A stretch of DNA of 64,000 nucleotides from Pyrofollis japonicus (GTDB taxonomy: Archaea > Thermoproteota > Thermoprotei_A > Sulfolobales > Pyrodictiaceae): contig NZ_AP028634.1 in NCBI RefSeq assembly GCF_033097485.1, positions 797,126 to 861,125 on the forward strand. Reading direction: 5' to 3'. The notes beneath the pieces are model-generated. The model was not told the origin of the DNA. It saw only the letters and a program-made list of their open reading frames with translations, and searched no databases. Of this stretch, positions 34,520 through 43,127 are shown piece after piece. Numbering within the stretch: the first letter of the stretch is position 1; the number at the start of each line of letters is the position of its first letter. Both the position numbers and the translations under genes were made by a program.

Positions 34520-35875
34520 ATGAGTTCAAGAAACGGCTTTGACGGCATTATAAAGGCACTTGAGCAGTTGGGATACCGTCGTCACCCTGCAGTACCGGTA
34601 ATAGGTTGTCGAGGCTCTAAGGCTTGCTGGCGTGTTCGGGGAGATTACTGGCTTGCTGGCCGCTTTGAGAAGAACACGTTAAGCCGCCTTATTCGCCGCC
34701 ACTTTGACGTATTTCTTGATCTTGATAACCACCATGTCGTGTTTCACCGCATACCTGCTCCTACAGGAGAGTATGCCGTCGAGGTATTTGCTCACGCTGT
34801 TCGCATAGGCGTGCTAGAATATGGGTCAAAGGGATGGATTCTGCACCCAAGCGGTGCCTTAGCAAGTGTACTTGCATCAATCGGCGCCAACTATCTTCAA
34901 GCCAGTAGCGATAAGGGGAGAAGGCTAAAGGGTAAGAAGCTACGGCTCGGCGGAGAAGCATGCAACAGAAAGGACTGGGTATTAGTTGGAACGGATAAGT
35001 GGATCGGCCCAGCCAAGGTCATCGACAAGGAAAACTGTATTGTGAAGATAAAGGATCTGGCACCACTCGGATTCAAGCCCCTGAGCCCCAGCGAGATAGA
35101 TGAAGCAGTAGAGGCAAACACGGAAATAATTGGTGCCCTTGCCTCAGAGGCAAGAGAGTTCATTAGGCGTGTTTATGCACGATTTCAGGCAAGCCGAGGC
35201 AAACTCTACGTCGCTTTCAGCGGAGGAGCTGACTCAACAGCTCTCCTAGAACTTGCTAGAGAGGCCGTAGGGGGCGGGAACGTAGTTGCTGTTTACGTTG
35301 ACACGGGCATGGAGCACCCTGAGACCAAGGCATACGTCGAGAAAATAGTATCAATAATTGGCGTAGACCTAGAGGTTGTCAGCGCGAAACTGGACCCGGT
35401 TGAGCTAATAGCCAGGCAAGGGTTCATGACACGTGACAATCGCTGGTGTACCAGGCTACTGAAGCTAGAGCCTCTGAAAGAGTTCTACGAGAAGCATGGA
35501 GTTAGGCTGGTTCTCGACGGTGCACGTAAATGGGAGAGCACCACGCGAGCCAAGACGCCAAGGCTTGGCGAGAACCCGCTGATACCGGGAGTTGTGCGGG
35601 CCCTGCCGATATATCACTGGCCCCGGCTCGCCGTGCAGCTCTTCCTGGCAGAAAGAAATCTCCCAGTTAACCAGCTGTACAACGAGGGCCTCGTACGCAT
35701 AGGATGCATGGCATGCCCCGCGATGCACCTCTACGAGCTCCACATATCGTATAGAAATCATAAAGACTGGTTCTATAGGCTTGCAGAGAAAATTGCAGGA
35801 AGCACTAAAGACGATGTAATAAATACACTGGCAACCATACTGAGAGGTAGGTGGAGATACGGTGTTTCTGGATAA
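34520..35875 (+). CDS. PUA domain plus PAPS-reductase-like PP-loop protein
   Basis: 451 residues. An N-terminal region of about 190 residues includes a PUA-like RNA-binding stretch (WVLVGTDKWIGPAKVID). It is followed by an adenine-nucleotide alpha-hydrolase domain with PP-loop SGGADS at residues 234-239. Later elements are CTRLLKLEPLKEF and C396-x-x-C399 in GCMACPAM. The layout resembles archaeal PAPS-reductase-family proteins that are thought to modify RNA or handle sulfur rather than reduce PAPS. An RNA-thiolation role is my inference. Transcribed alone, diverging from the primase-like gene. Confidence 0.7.
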   Translation: MSSRNGFDGIIKALEQLGYRRHPAVPVIGCRGSKACWRVRGDYWLAGRFEKNTLSRLIRRHFDVFLDLDNHHVVFHRIPAPTGEYAVEVFAHAVRIGVLEYGSKGWILHPSGALASVLASIGANYLQASSDKGRRLKGKKLRLGGEACNRKDWVLVGTDKWIGPAKVIDKENCIVKIKDLAPLGFKPLSPSEIDEAVEANTEIIGALASEAREFIRRVYARFQASRGKLYVAFSGGADSTALLELAREAVGGGNVVAVYVDTGMEHPETKAYVEKIVSIIGVDLEVVSAKLDPVELIARQGFMTRDNRWCTRLLKLEPLKEFYEKHGVRLVLDGARKWESTTRAKTPRLGENPLIPGVVRALPIYHWPRLAVQLFLAERNLPVNQLYNEGLVRIGCMACPAMHLYELHISYRNHKDWFYRLAEKIAGSTKDDVINTLATILRGRWRYGVSG

Positions 35876-35932
35876 TATTATTCACGGCATAGTGATCAAT
35901 TAAGGGTAAAGGAGTGGTAGTGTTGTGATAAG

Positions 35933-37657
35933 CTAGACGGGCTTCTCGGCCTCAGTTTGCTCGCTAAGCAATCTAATAGCTTCAAGAAGTGCTTCGCCTT
36001 CACCAGTGAGGCTGTTCCTCCCGATATACTTACAACTCCTGGCAATTACTAAGGCGTCTTTCAGCTCATCTAGGCCGAGCTTTGTCTCCTTGACCAGCTT
36101 TGCGACATCTTCTGTTGTGCGTAGCTTTCTAACCGCCTCTAAGAGCTTGATTATGCGAGGATTAACCGGTGTAGCGACTCCACTAGGCGCTGCAACTATC
36201 GCTGACTTTACTAAGAGGCCTATATTGGTTATAACAACTCTCCCATCGGGCAATGTCTCCACTAGACCGCGGGACTCTAGCTTGCCGAGAGCATAGCCTA
36301 TGGCCTCCTCCTCGCCGGGGAAACTCTTCTTCAGAGCCTCTACACTCATACTACGCTTTTCGGGAAGGCGCTTAAGCAGCATCGCCTCTAGCCTGGTTAC
36401 CAATATACTTCTCTTTGCCTCACGGCTCGCCTTCTGCAACGCAAGCCCATACTTAGTCGGACCACCGGTGCCAAGCAGGCCTTCGTCTTTTGCACGCCGA
36501 GCCCACTCCTCGCTGAAGCCAAGGCCTTGGTCAGCCTCTACTAGAACACGGCTTCCTAGCGCTGTAGACGGCTTTCCAGCACTACGACGATAGACTTCTT
36601 CACCAAGCCTCGTGAGCCTAAGCACAGTTCTTTTGAGCTTGCTGTCATACTCCTCTGCTATCATGCCCATGGCTTCTAAGTGGTATATGGCTAATCCTGG
36701 TGTGTAGTAACGGTATTTCTTGCCAAGTTTCTCTGACCATTCCTTGACGAGTTTATGATCTGGTGCAAGCTCCGGATTGCTCTTAGCCTTTTCCCAAAGC
36801 TCCACAATCACATCCATAACGTTTAATTCGTCCTCACTAAGAGCAGAGGGCGCCGTAGACAAGGGTTTTTGAATAAGGCGCCAAGCCTTGATTACAAGCC
36901 GCCCAGCAAGCGTCAAAGACCCGGCCGCAGTAATGTAGCCTATTTCGCCAAGCATTTCCCGCAGCTCTCTATCCAATTCTTCTCCGCGCAATAAGGCCTC
37001 GAGGCCACCATATATTATGGGATTGAGAAGCGCCGGCACATTGGCGTTTAAATTAAGCATTCTAAAAGCTCGCTTAAGCAGCCTTCCCGGCCTCGTTAAG
37101 GCAGCGTAGAGGCCGTTCGGCACACTCTTAGTATATAGCTCTGATGCTTCAAGCGTATCGATAAACCGGCTCGAGTAAAACTTCTTCTCTGCCGGTCCTT
37201 CCGGCAACGATACTAACGCAGCCGCGATAGCCTTTGTAATTACGGGCCTCCTGCTGGCTCCGGCCAATGTCTCATAAACGGAGTAGCCTTCCGGGGATAG
37301 AGATCCTTCTTCGTCAACAAAACCTCTTTCTTCAAGGAAATTTCTCCAGGCGTCTGGTATTCTGCCACCAGCTATTACCGAAGAATGGAGCATGGTATAA
37401 ACACGGCTATCCAGCCATGGCTCGGCTTCAGGCTTACCACTTGTTCTCCAAGCCTCAACAAGCCTACGCCCAGCATCAGTTACTTCAAACACACCTTCTC
37501 CGCGATGATCTAGTAGGCCTTGACTATAGAGATCCATAAGGGCTTGAAGAGCTGGTTCTTCGCCGCCAAATCTCTCTACGAATTCTTGAAAGCTAAACTC
37601 TCCTCGGTCCAGTTTCTCGTCAAGTACGCGAATCATAGCAATGCTTACGTATACCAT
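35933..37657 (-). CDS. DUF505-type crenarchaeal protein with repeated winged-helix-like segments
   Basis: About 574 residues, mostly helical. Segments recur with the pattern 'leucine-rich helix, short GY/GL turn, V-x-I-T-x-x-G' (for example YSQGLLDHRGEGVFEVTDAG and SRGLVETLPDGRVVITNIG). These look like successive winged-helix units and place the protein with the crenarchaea-restricted DUF505 family. No enzyme motif or membrane span is visible. ATG 37657 follows GGTGAGG six bases upstream, so the TTG at 37678 is not needed. No experimental function is known to me. A scaffold or nucleic-acid-binding role is a guess. Confidence 0.6.
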   Translation of the reverse strand: MVYVSIAMIRVLDEKLDRGEFSFQEFVERFGGEEPALQALMDLYSQGLLDHRGEGVFEVTDAGRRLVEAWRTSGKPEAEPWLDSRVYTMLHSSVIAGGRIPDAWRNFLEERGFVDEEGSLSPEGYSVYETLAGASRRPVITKAIAAALVSLPEGPAEKKFYSSRFIDTLEASELYTKSVPNGLYAALTRPGRLLKRAFRMLNLNANVPALLNPIIYGGLEALLRGEELDRELREMLGEIGYITAAGSLTLAGRLVIKAWRLIQKPLSTAPSALSEDELNVMDVIVELWEKAKSNPELAPDHKLVKEWSEKLGKKYRYYTPGLAIYHLEAMGMIAEEYDSKLKRTVLRLTRLGEEVYRRSAGKPSTALGSRVLVEADQGLGFSEEWARRAKDEGLLGTGGPTKYGLALQKASREAKRSILVTRLEAMLLKRLPEKRSMSVEALKKSFPGEEEAIGYALGKLESRGLVETLPDGRVVITNIGLLVKSAIVAAPSGVATPVNPRIIKLLEAVRKLRTTEDVAKLVKETKLGLDELKDALVIARSCKYIGRNSLTGEGEALLEAIRLLSEQTEAEKPV

Positions 37658-37794
37658 GCTCAGCCTCACCGCTATCAAAAATAGCCACGCAGAAATATAA
37701 GACTTTGGAAAACGAGGTAGGAAAAGTATTAACTATAATTATATAATCAAACTAAAATACTACCATACCAATTTTCAAATTCTTATACTTCTTC

Positions 37795-38127
37795 CTACTC
37801 TCCTCTACGGCTCTGAAGAAGCATTATCCATAGTCTTGAGACGAGTGCAAAGGCGTGCTCGAGATGCCTACGAGCCTCCGCGAACAAGGCAATAGCGCGG
37901 TCGCACTTCTTCTCAGAGGCTTTTTGCTCGGCTCTCCTAAGCTCATCTATGGCGTACTCTATTGCCCGTGCAGAATAGAGGGTTATGTTATCCGGGTCTC
38001 CTGCCTCATCGAGCAAGACTAGAAGAGCGTCTTCAAGTTCTTCGCAGACGTTGTAGGCGCACGGGTCTTGACATGCTTTACGTATTAGGTCCAGCGCTAG
38101 GTAAACATAGTCAACTATTTCACTCAT
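37795..38127 (-). CDS. small helical protein, unknown
   Basis: About 110 residues predicted almost entirely helical, with a run of Cys (CQDPCAYNVCEEL) near the N-terminus and alternating Glu/Arg later. It resembles small four-helix HEPN/TPR-like bundles in composition, but no catalytic motif is clear. GTG 38148 is an alternative start. Divergent from nadA. Not recognised. Confidence 0.5.
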   Translation of the reverse strand: MSEIVDYVYLALDLIRKACQDPCAYNVCEELEDALLVLLDEAGDPDNITLYSARAIEYAIDELRRAEQKASEKKCDRAIALFAEARRHLEHAFALVSRLWIMLLQSRRGE

Positions 38128-38251
38128 TTGTAGCCCTTGTCCGTTCACGCCTTGGCGCGGTAAAATAACTGTGTAGTTCTCGGCGCGAACTTGTCCGTCA
38201 TCTCATCTTTTTACCGGCATAGGTTAGTGATTATTAACCCGGGTGTAAGTA

Positions 38252-39196
38252 GTGAATGAGTACCTAAGGCGTCTCGTCGATAAACTAAACGAGCTAAGGG
38301 AGAGGCGAAGAGCAGTCATTCTTGCACATAACTATACACTTCCCGAGATACAGGATGCTGCCGACTTCGTTGGCGATAGTCTCGAGCTCGCAATCAAGGC
38401 TGCCGAAACCAGTGCAGACGTAATTGTTCTCGCAGGCGTCCGCTTCATGGCGGAGGTCGCTAAGCTTCTGAACCCTGATAGAATAGTTCTTCACCCAGAC
38501 CTGGCCGCTGGCTGCCCATTAGCCGATTTTGCCTCACCTCAGCTGATTCGCAATGCAAAGAAGGAGCACCCAGGAGCACCTGTTGTTATCTATGTAAATT
38601 CCTATGCTGCCGCTAAGGCTGAATCCGATTACGTTGTAACAAGTGCTTCTGCCGTCGAGGCTGTCAAGAGATTAGAGACAGAGACCGTGCTCTTTGCCCC
38701 GGATAAGAATCTCGCAGACTGGGTACAGGAAAACAACCCCGACAAGAAGGTGATCCCAGTACCGCGGAACGGGCATTGCCCTGTCCACGAGCACCTTGTC
38801 AGCGAATACTATGTGCGCAAGGCCAAGGAAGAACATCCTACAGCGAGAGTGCTTATACATCCCGAGGCGCCTAGGCCTGCGAGAAAGCTTGCAGACTACG
38901 TAGGTAGCACGAGCCAGATGCTACGCTACATAGGTAAGACGGATCCCCGAGGCGAATACATCCTTGGCACCGAGGAAGGCCTAGCTTATCGCGCTAAGCG
39001 ACTCTATCCAGAAGCACGTGTATACCCTGTATCGCCTAGGACTATTTGTATAGACATGAAGAAGGTGACGCTAGACAAGGTTGTGGCCAGCCTAGAGAGC
39101 CTCAAGCCGCGTATTGAAATAGATCCAGTAATTGCAAGAAGGGCTCGGGAAGCAGTAGAGAGAGGGCTCGAGCTCATAGGTAAGAAGCCTAAATAA
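38252..39196 (+). CDS. nadA: quinolinate synthase
   Basis: Condenses iminoaspartate with dihydroxyacetone phosphate to quinolinate, the second step of de novo NAD synthesis. The 314-residue protein has three pseudo-repeated domains and the three conserved cysteines that hold the [4Fe-4S] cluster: C88 (AAGCPLADF), C176 (NGHCPVHEH) and C266 (RTICIDMKK). The HNY motif is near residue 26. The start is GTG 38252. Upstream of nadC by 150 bases in the same direction. Iminoaspartate should come from the aspartate dehydrogenase below. Confidence 0.96.
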   Translation: MNEYLRRLVDKLNELRERRRAVILAHNYTLPEIQDAADFVGDSLELAIKAAETSADVIVLAGVRFMAEVAKLLNPDRIVLHPDLAAGCPLADFASPQLIRNAKKEHPGAPVVIYVNSYAAAKAESDYVVTSASAVEAVKRLETETVLFAPDKNLADWVQENNPDKKVIPVPRNGHCPVHEHLVSEYYVRKAKEEHPTARVLIHPEAPRPARKLADYVGSTSQMLRYIGKTDPRGEYILGTEEGLAYRAKRLYPEARVYPVSPRTICIDMKKVTLDKVVASLESLKPRIEIDPVIARRAREAVERGLELIGKKPK

Positions 39197-39346
39197 TTCA
39201 ACATTGTATTTTGTTTTTATTGCTATTAATATTCGCACAATTCATCCAATGAATGCGATCCAGTGTTTTGGAATTATTCTTCTCTTGACCAGTAACAGTA
39301 AACACGTTTTAGCAGCTGTATCGCCAAGTACCTCCTGGGGGCTCAT

Positions 39347-40222
39347 ATGCCGAAAGTAAGACTCCTATCTGGGAGAATCCTTGCGGAAAAAATCCTTGAA
39401 TGGCTAAGAGAAGATGCACCATACGGTGATGCTACGACAAGGACGCTCAGACTGCAAGGTGTATGCGCTCAGCTCATTATCCGGGCCAAGACGGGTGGTG
39501 TGGCCGCGTGTAGCTCCGAGTTAGCTGAGGCATTGCAGACGCTAGGGCTTAGGGTTGAACAAGTTATAGAGAGCGGTAAGGAGTTCTCCGAAGGCGATAT
39601 AGTAATGGCTTTACGTGGACCCGCAGAGGATCTCCTACTGCTTGAGAGGACTCTCTTGAACGCTCTTGCATACTTTTCCGGTATTGCCTCGGCTACTCGT
39701 AGACTAGTTAACCAGGCTCGCCAAGTAAATCCGAGGATAAGGGTGGCTGCGACACGAAAAACTCCTCCTGGCCTTAGATTTTGTGCCAAAGTAGCATTTG
39801 AGCAAGGCGGTGGAGACACCCACAGATGGGGGCTTAGCGATACGATAATAGTGAAGGATAGCCATGTAGAGGTTGTCGGAGACCTAGAGGAGGCTATTAG
39901 AAGAGTTCTGGAAAGGAAGAGCTTTGTTCAGCGCATAGAGGTAGAGGTTTCTAAGCCCGAGGACGCTGTGCTTGCCGCAAGGCTTGGCGTAGACATAGTG
40001 ATGCTTGACAACATGTCGCCGGAGGAGGTAAGGAAAACACTCCGCCTCCTAGAAGAGGCTGGTCTTCGGAGCCGTGTAGTTGTTGAGGCAAGCGGCGGCA
40101 TAGGGCCCTGGAACATAGCGACATATGCGGCGACGGGAGTGGACGTCATCAGTACTAGTTACCCGTTTTACCATCCCGACCGCGTAGATCTCTCAGCGGA
40201 GATGAGAAGAGTTGAGTGCTAA
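39347..40222 (+). CDS. nadC: nicotinate-nucleotide diphosphorylase (carboxylating)
   Basis: Converts quinolinate and PRPP to nicotinate mononucleotide, third step of de novo NAD synthesis. 291 residues. Conserved pieces are DAPYGDATTR at the N-terminus, ATRKTPPGLR for quinolinate binding, KDSHVEVVG, and VMLDNMSPEEV with EASGGI near the PRPP site. The start is ATG 39347, with a G-rich ribosome site (CCTGGGGG) before it. Its end overlaps nadX by 11 bases, a clear translational coupling. Confidence 0.96.
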   Translation: MPKVRLLSGRILAEKILEWLREDAPYGDATTRTLRLQGVCAQLIIRAKTGGVAACSSELAEALQTLGLRVEQVIESGKEFSEGDIVMALRGPAEDLLLLERTLLNALAYFSGIASATRRLVNQARQVNPRIRVAATRKTPPGLRFCAKVAFEQGGGDTHRWGLSDTIIVKDSHVEVVGDLEEAIRRVLERKSFVQRIEVEVSKPEDAVLAARLGVDIVMLDNMSPEEVRKTLRLLEEAGLRSRVVVEASGGIGPWNIATYAATGVDVISTSYPFYHPDRVDLSAEMRRVEC

Positions 40223-41006
40223 GGCACGCATAGGTATTATTGGATGCGGGGCCATAGCCTCAGAGATAGTGAAGGCTGCTGTAGTTGGAATGATTAATGC
40301 CGACATAGTTGCGCTTATGGATATTTATCCGGAGAAGTGCGAGCGACTGGCAAAGATGCTGGAGAAAAAGCCGGAAATATATCAAACCGACATCGACGAG
40401 TTCCTTAAGCACGACATGGACTACGTGGTCGAAGCTGCAAGCCAAGAAGCTGTGCGAGAATATGGGGAGAAAGTACTGCGTCGTGGAATAAACCTCGTAG
40501 TGCTGAGCGTCGGCGCACTACTCGACGCCGAGTTGCTGGAAAGACTTAGAGCCATTGCGAGAGACACAGGGGCCCACATATATGCTCCTACAGGAGCGAT
40601 TGCCGGGCTCGACGCGATTAGGGCACTACGCCTTGTAGGGATTAACCGAGTAGCGCTGCGCACAATCAAGCCCCCTAAGAGCCTCGGGGCAAAGGTCTCT
40701 GAGCCAACGGTGCTTTACCGCGGCCCAGCGCGCGAGGCAGTAAAGAGGTTTCCCTTCAACGTTAATGTCGCTGCTGCACTCAGCCTCGCAGCGGGTAAGG
40801 AGGCCGAGGTAGAGGTAATAGCTGATCCAAATACTACAAAGAATACACATGTAATTATCGTTGAGTCAGTTGCCTCGAAGCTCGAAATAAAAATAGAAAA
40901 CACGCCTAGCCCCGAAAACCCGCGCACCAGCTGGCTGGCAGCCCTCTCGGTGATAGAACTGCTTCGAAGACTCACGGGCAGGGAGGAAGTCGTTATTGGG
41001 AGCTAG
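40212..41006 (+). CDS. nadX: L-aspartate dehydrogenase
   Basis: Oxidises aspartate to iminoaspartate with NAD(P), feeding NadA, in place of the oxygen-dependent aspartate oxidase. This suits an anaerobe. 264 residues. It has the Rossmann motif GIIGCGAIASEI (residues 7-18) and the family's YAPTGAIAGLDAI substrate loop, then TKNTHVIIVES. The start is TTG 40212, inside the end of nadC, giving an 11-base overlap. The three NAD genes form one metabolic unit, although nadA has its own promoter region. Confidence 0.93.
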   Translation: MSAKARIGIIGCGAIASEIVKAAVVGMINADIVALMDIYPEKCERLAKMLEKKPEIYQTDIDEFLKHDMDYVVEAASQEAVREYGEKVLRRGINLVVLSVGALLDAELLERLRAIARDTGAHIYAPTGAIAGLDAIRALRLVGINRVALRTIKPPKSLGAKVSEPTVLYRGPAREAVKRFPFNVNVAAALSLAAGKEAEVEVIADPNTTKNTHVIIVESVASKLEIKIENTPSPENPRTSWLAALSVIELLRRLTGREEVVIGS

Positions 41007-41031
41007 CCACGCCATTATTTCCTAACTTCTT

Positions 41032-41415
41032 TTACCAAGGACGCCTTTGAGTAGTGAATACTCTTCGTGACAATATTATCTCTAAGAGTCTCTCGGCGTC
41101 AGCTGGCAGCCCTCGCTCCTTGAGAAAACCAAGTATTCTTGGAACGACCTTGTCCCCGCACTCCGGATCATCAAAAGCATCCATATCGCCCTCTATGTAG
41201 AAGCCGCCGACACCTGGATAATAGTAGACATAGTAGGCTCGGCTCCAATCATCCTCGTAGGCCATGGAGAGGCTGCCGGGAGCTAACCCGCGAAACTTCT
41301 CTTTACCATTAGCGCTTCTAGGGTCATCTAGGGGGTTGTTTCTACAAAGCAGTAGCAAGACTTGGCCGCTTCCGCACTCATGCTTTTCTACATAACAGTT
41401 CCCATTGCTTTGCAA
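41032..41415 (-). CDS. small unknown protein
   Basis: 127 residues beginning with TTG 41415 (GGTGA six bases before it). It is acidic and aromatic in the middle (RAYYVYYYPGVGGFYIEGD) with a helical end (GLPADAERLLEIIL). Cysteines occur at four places, mostly N-terminal. It lies next to a degraded TnpB-like end, so its first codons may have been altered. Not recognised. Confidence 0.45.
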   Translation of the reverse strand: MQSNGNCYVEKHECGSGQVLLLLCRNNPLDDPRSANGKEKFRGLAPGSLSMAYEDDWSRAYYVYYYPGVGGFYIEGDMDAFDDPECGDKVVPRILGFLKERGLPADAERLLEIILSRRVFTTQRRPW

Positions 41416-41423
41416 GCTCCTTC

Positions 41424-41611
41424 ACCATTCACGTCCCAATTGTGGGTCAGGGGGAGGAAAACTCCCCATCGGGTCGCCCACGCGTCGGGGCGACCGAAAG
41501 GTCTTCATCCCCTCTCTGACAAGTCTCCCCTGTCAAAGAAATAAGCCTTCTACGCAACTGCGGCTCGGCATAAGACTTCACAATCTTCGCCACATTCCGA
41601 TTTCTTGTCAC
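41424..41611 (-). mobile_element. probable TnpB (IS200/IS605 family) 3' remnant with structured end
   Basis: An open frame from 41611 to the TGA at 41447 ends with GETCQRGDEDLSVAPTRGR. This strongly recalls the Gly/Asp/Pro-rich tails of archaeal TnpB proteins, whose coding ends double as the guide-RNA scaffold. The DNA folds as an RNA would: GGTCGCCC/GGGCGACC with an 8-base loop, GGGGAG/CTCCCC, and GTCAG/CTGAC closing. The upstream part of the frame does not give a zinc ribbon, so the rest of the gene is lost or scrambled. The 3' boundary near 41424 is approximate. Confidence 0.45.
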
Positions 41612-41666
41612 TGTCTAAACGGAGTCCGCACAGCTTAATGAAGCTATCCATGGCAGTGTTTTCCAT
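41550..41666 (-). CDS. possible 38-residue cysteine-containing micro-ORF
   Basis: ATG 41666 opens 38 codons with five cysteines (LCGLRLDSDK, SECGEDCEVLC). A TTATATAG sequence lies about 18 bases upstream, but no ribosome site is seen. It overlaps the TnpB-like remnant in another frame. It may be a tiny zinc protein or a chance frame in transposon debris. Confidence 0.2.
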   Translation of the reverse strand: MENTAMDSFIKLCGLRLDSDKKSECGEDCEVLCRAAVA

Positions 41667-41770
41667 GATAGTTTCTGAATCTATATAACAGGTGAACGTA
41701 ATCCGTACCAGCCATTATGTTGATTATTCTTTTACCCCGGCACAGAGCGCCTCATCGTCCCAGGACCCAA

Positions 41771-41779
41771 AGTATATAG
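41771..41779 (+). promoter_or_regulatory. TATA box of the 2-oxoacid elongation operon
   Basis: AGTATATAG is a good TATA box. It puts the transcript start near 41800, just at the beginning of the conserved N-terminal region of the synthase. A GAGGTG at 41785-41790 would then lie upstream of the transcript. Confidence 0.5.
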
Positions 41780-41798
41780 ATGGCGAGGTGGTGCTGAA

Positions 41799-43112
41799 TT
41801 AAGTCCCGCAACTAGGAGCGAAGAACTACCTATACTTTACCGAGACGTTTTTCCATACACTAGCTTTCCCCGAATAATCCTAAACAATATTGAGGATTTC
41901 AGGTCTCGTCGAATACGCGTAACAGATACGACGCTGCGGGATGGCCAACAGGGTTGGAGGCCTTTCAGTGTAGAGGAGGGGCTCAAGATATATGAATTCC
42001 TCCTAGAGCTTGGCGGCGGAGGGGCTATTGAGTCTACTGAACTGTTCCTCTACACTAGTAGAGACCGCGAGCTAGCTAGGAAGATTCGCGAATACGGGGC
42101 GGAAAATCCGAGGCCAGTAGCATGGATAAGAGCGTCTATGAACGATCTCAGACTTGTCCTCGAAGCAAGCTTCGATGAAACAATCATACTTGCAAGCATA
42201 AGTGATTACCATATCTATTACAAGCTTGGAACTGATCGTAGGAGGGCCTTTGAGAAATACCTCAGCGTCTTAGAGGAGGCTTTCCGCAGAGGCATAGCTG
42301 TTAGGTGTGCCCTTGAAGATGTCACTAGAGCGGACTTTGACAACAATATAGGACCATTTGTTGAGCAAGTGATAAGGCTTAGCGAGAAATATGGAGTACC
42401 GCTTCGTTTCAAGCTCTCAGATACCCTTGGACTAGGGGTGCCTTTCCCGGAGGTTCCACCTCCGCGCGGCATACCTGCACTTATACGGAGGCTTCTAGAC
42501 CTCGGTCTTTCAACAAACCAGCTCGAGTTTCACGGGCATAACGACTTTGGACTAGTTGTTGCTAACCATCTTGCTGCGTGGATTTATGGAGCCGATTATA
42601 GTAATTGTACGCTCTTCGGTATAGGTGAGCGCGCTGGTAACTGTCCCCTAGAGGTAATGCTAGTCCACTATGTCGGTCTAACGGGGAGAGCAAATGATGT
42701 GAACCTCTCCATACTTCCCGAGGTGGCTACCTTCTTTGAGAAAATGGGGTATCGTGTTCCAGAATTTTTGCCGCTTGTTGGGAGAAACGCTTTCAACACA
42801 AAGGCCGGTATACACATTGACGGGCTCCTCAAGAACCCAGAGATTTATCTTCCCTTCGATCCTCTTCTTGTGGGGCGTCGCCCACGCATAGAGGTTAACG
42901 CGTATGGTGGAAGAGCGGCCATCGTTGCATGGATTCGCCTCAACATGCCCGAGCTAGGCAAGGGTATCAGTAAGGACGACCCCCGCGTTGAGGAGATGTA
43001 TAGAGAGATAGTGAGGATGTACGAGGAAGGCGGGCGGAAGGAACCACTAAGCGACGAAGAGCTCTATGAGCTTGCCCTACGATACTTCCTCGATGAAAAC
43101 CATTATAGCTAA
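41799..43112 (+). CDS. 2-isopropylmalate/homocitrate/Re-citrate synthase family enzyme (start codon unclear)
   Basis: DRE-TIM enzyme that condenses acetyl-CoA with a 2-oxoacid. RVTDTTLRDGQQGWRPFS is the N-terminal metal and substrate motif, and QLEFHGHNDFGLVVAN holds the HxH metal ligands. The DTTLRDGQQ wording and the ELPILYRDVFPY leader resemble the Re-citrate/homocitrate synthase branch more than classic LeuA. No ATG/GTG/TTG exists in this frame between the stop at 41721 and ATG 42138, yet the conserved sequence begins well before 42138. The start used here (41799) is therefore only a position consistent with the TATA box. It heads a four-gene operon. Confidence 0.75.
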   Translation, partial: LSPATRSEELPILYRDVFPYTSFPRIILNNIEDFRSRRIRVTDTTLRDGQQGWRPFSVEEGLKIYEFLLELGGGGAIESTELFLYTSRDRELARKIREYGAENPRPVAWIRASMNDLRLVLEASFDETIILASISDYHIYYKLGTDRRRAFEKYLSVLEEAFRRGIAVRCALEDVTRADFDNNIGPFVEQVIRLSEKYGVPLRFKLSDTLGLGVPFPEVPPPRGIPALIRRLLDLGLSTNQLEFHGHNDFGLVVANHLAAWIYGADYSNCTLFGIGERAGNCPLEVMLVHYVGLTGRANDVNLSILPEVATFFEKMGYRVPEFLPLVGRNAFNTKAGIHIDGLLKNPEIYLPFDPLLVGRRPRIEVNAYGGRAAIVAWIRLNMPELGKGISKDDPRVEEMYREIVRMYEEGGRKEPLSDEELYELALRYFLDENHYS

Positions 43113-43127
43113 TTCGGGGCGCCGTTT

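Noticed and set aside
41405-41638. 77-codon plus-strand frame
   Set aside because: It is antisense to the TnpB-like tail and has no known pattern or ribosome site.
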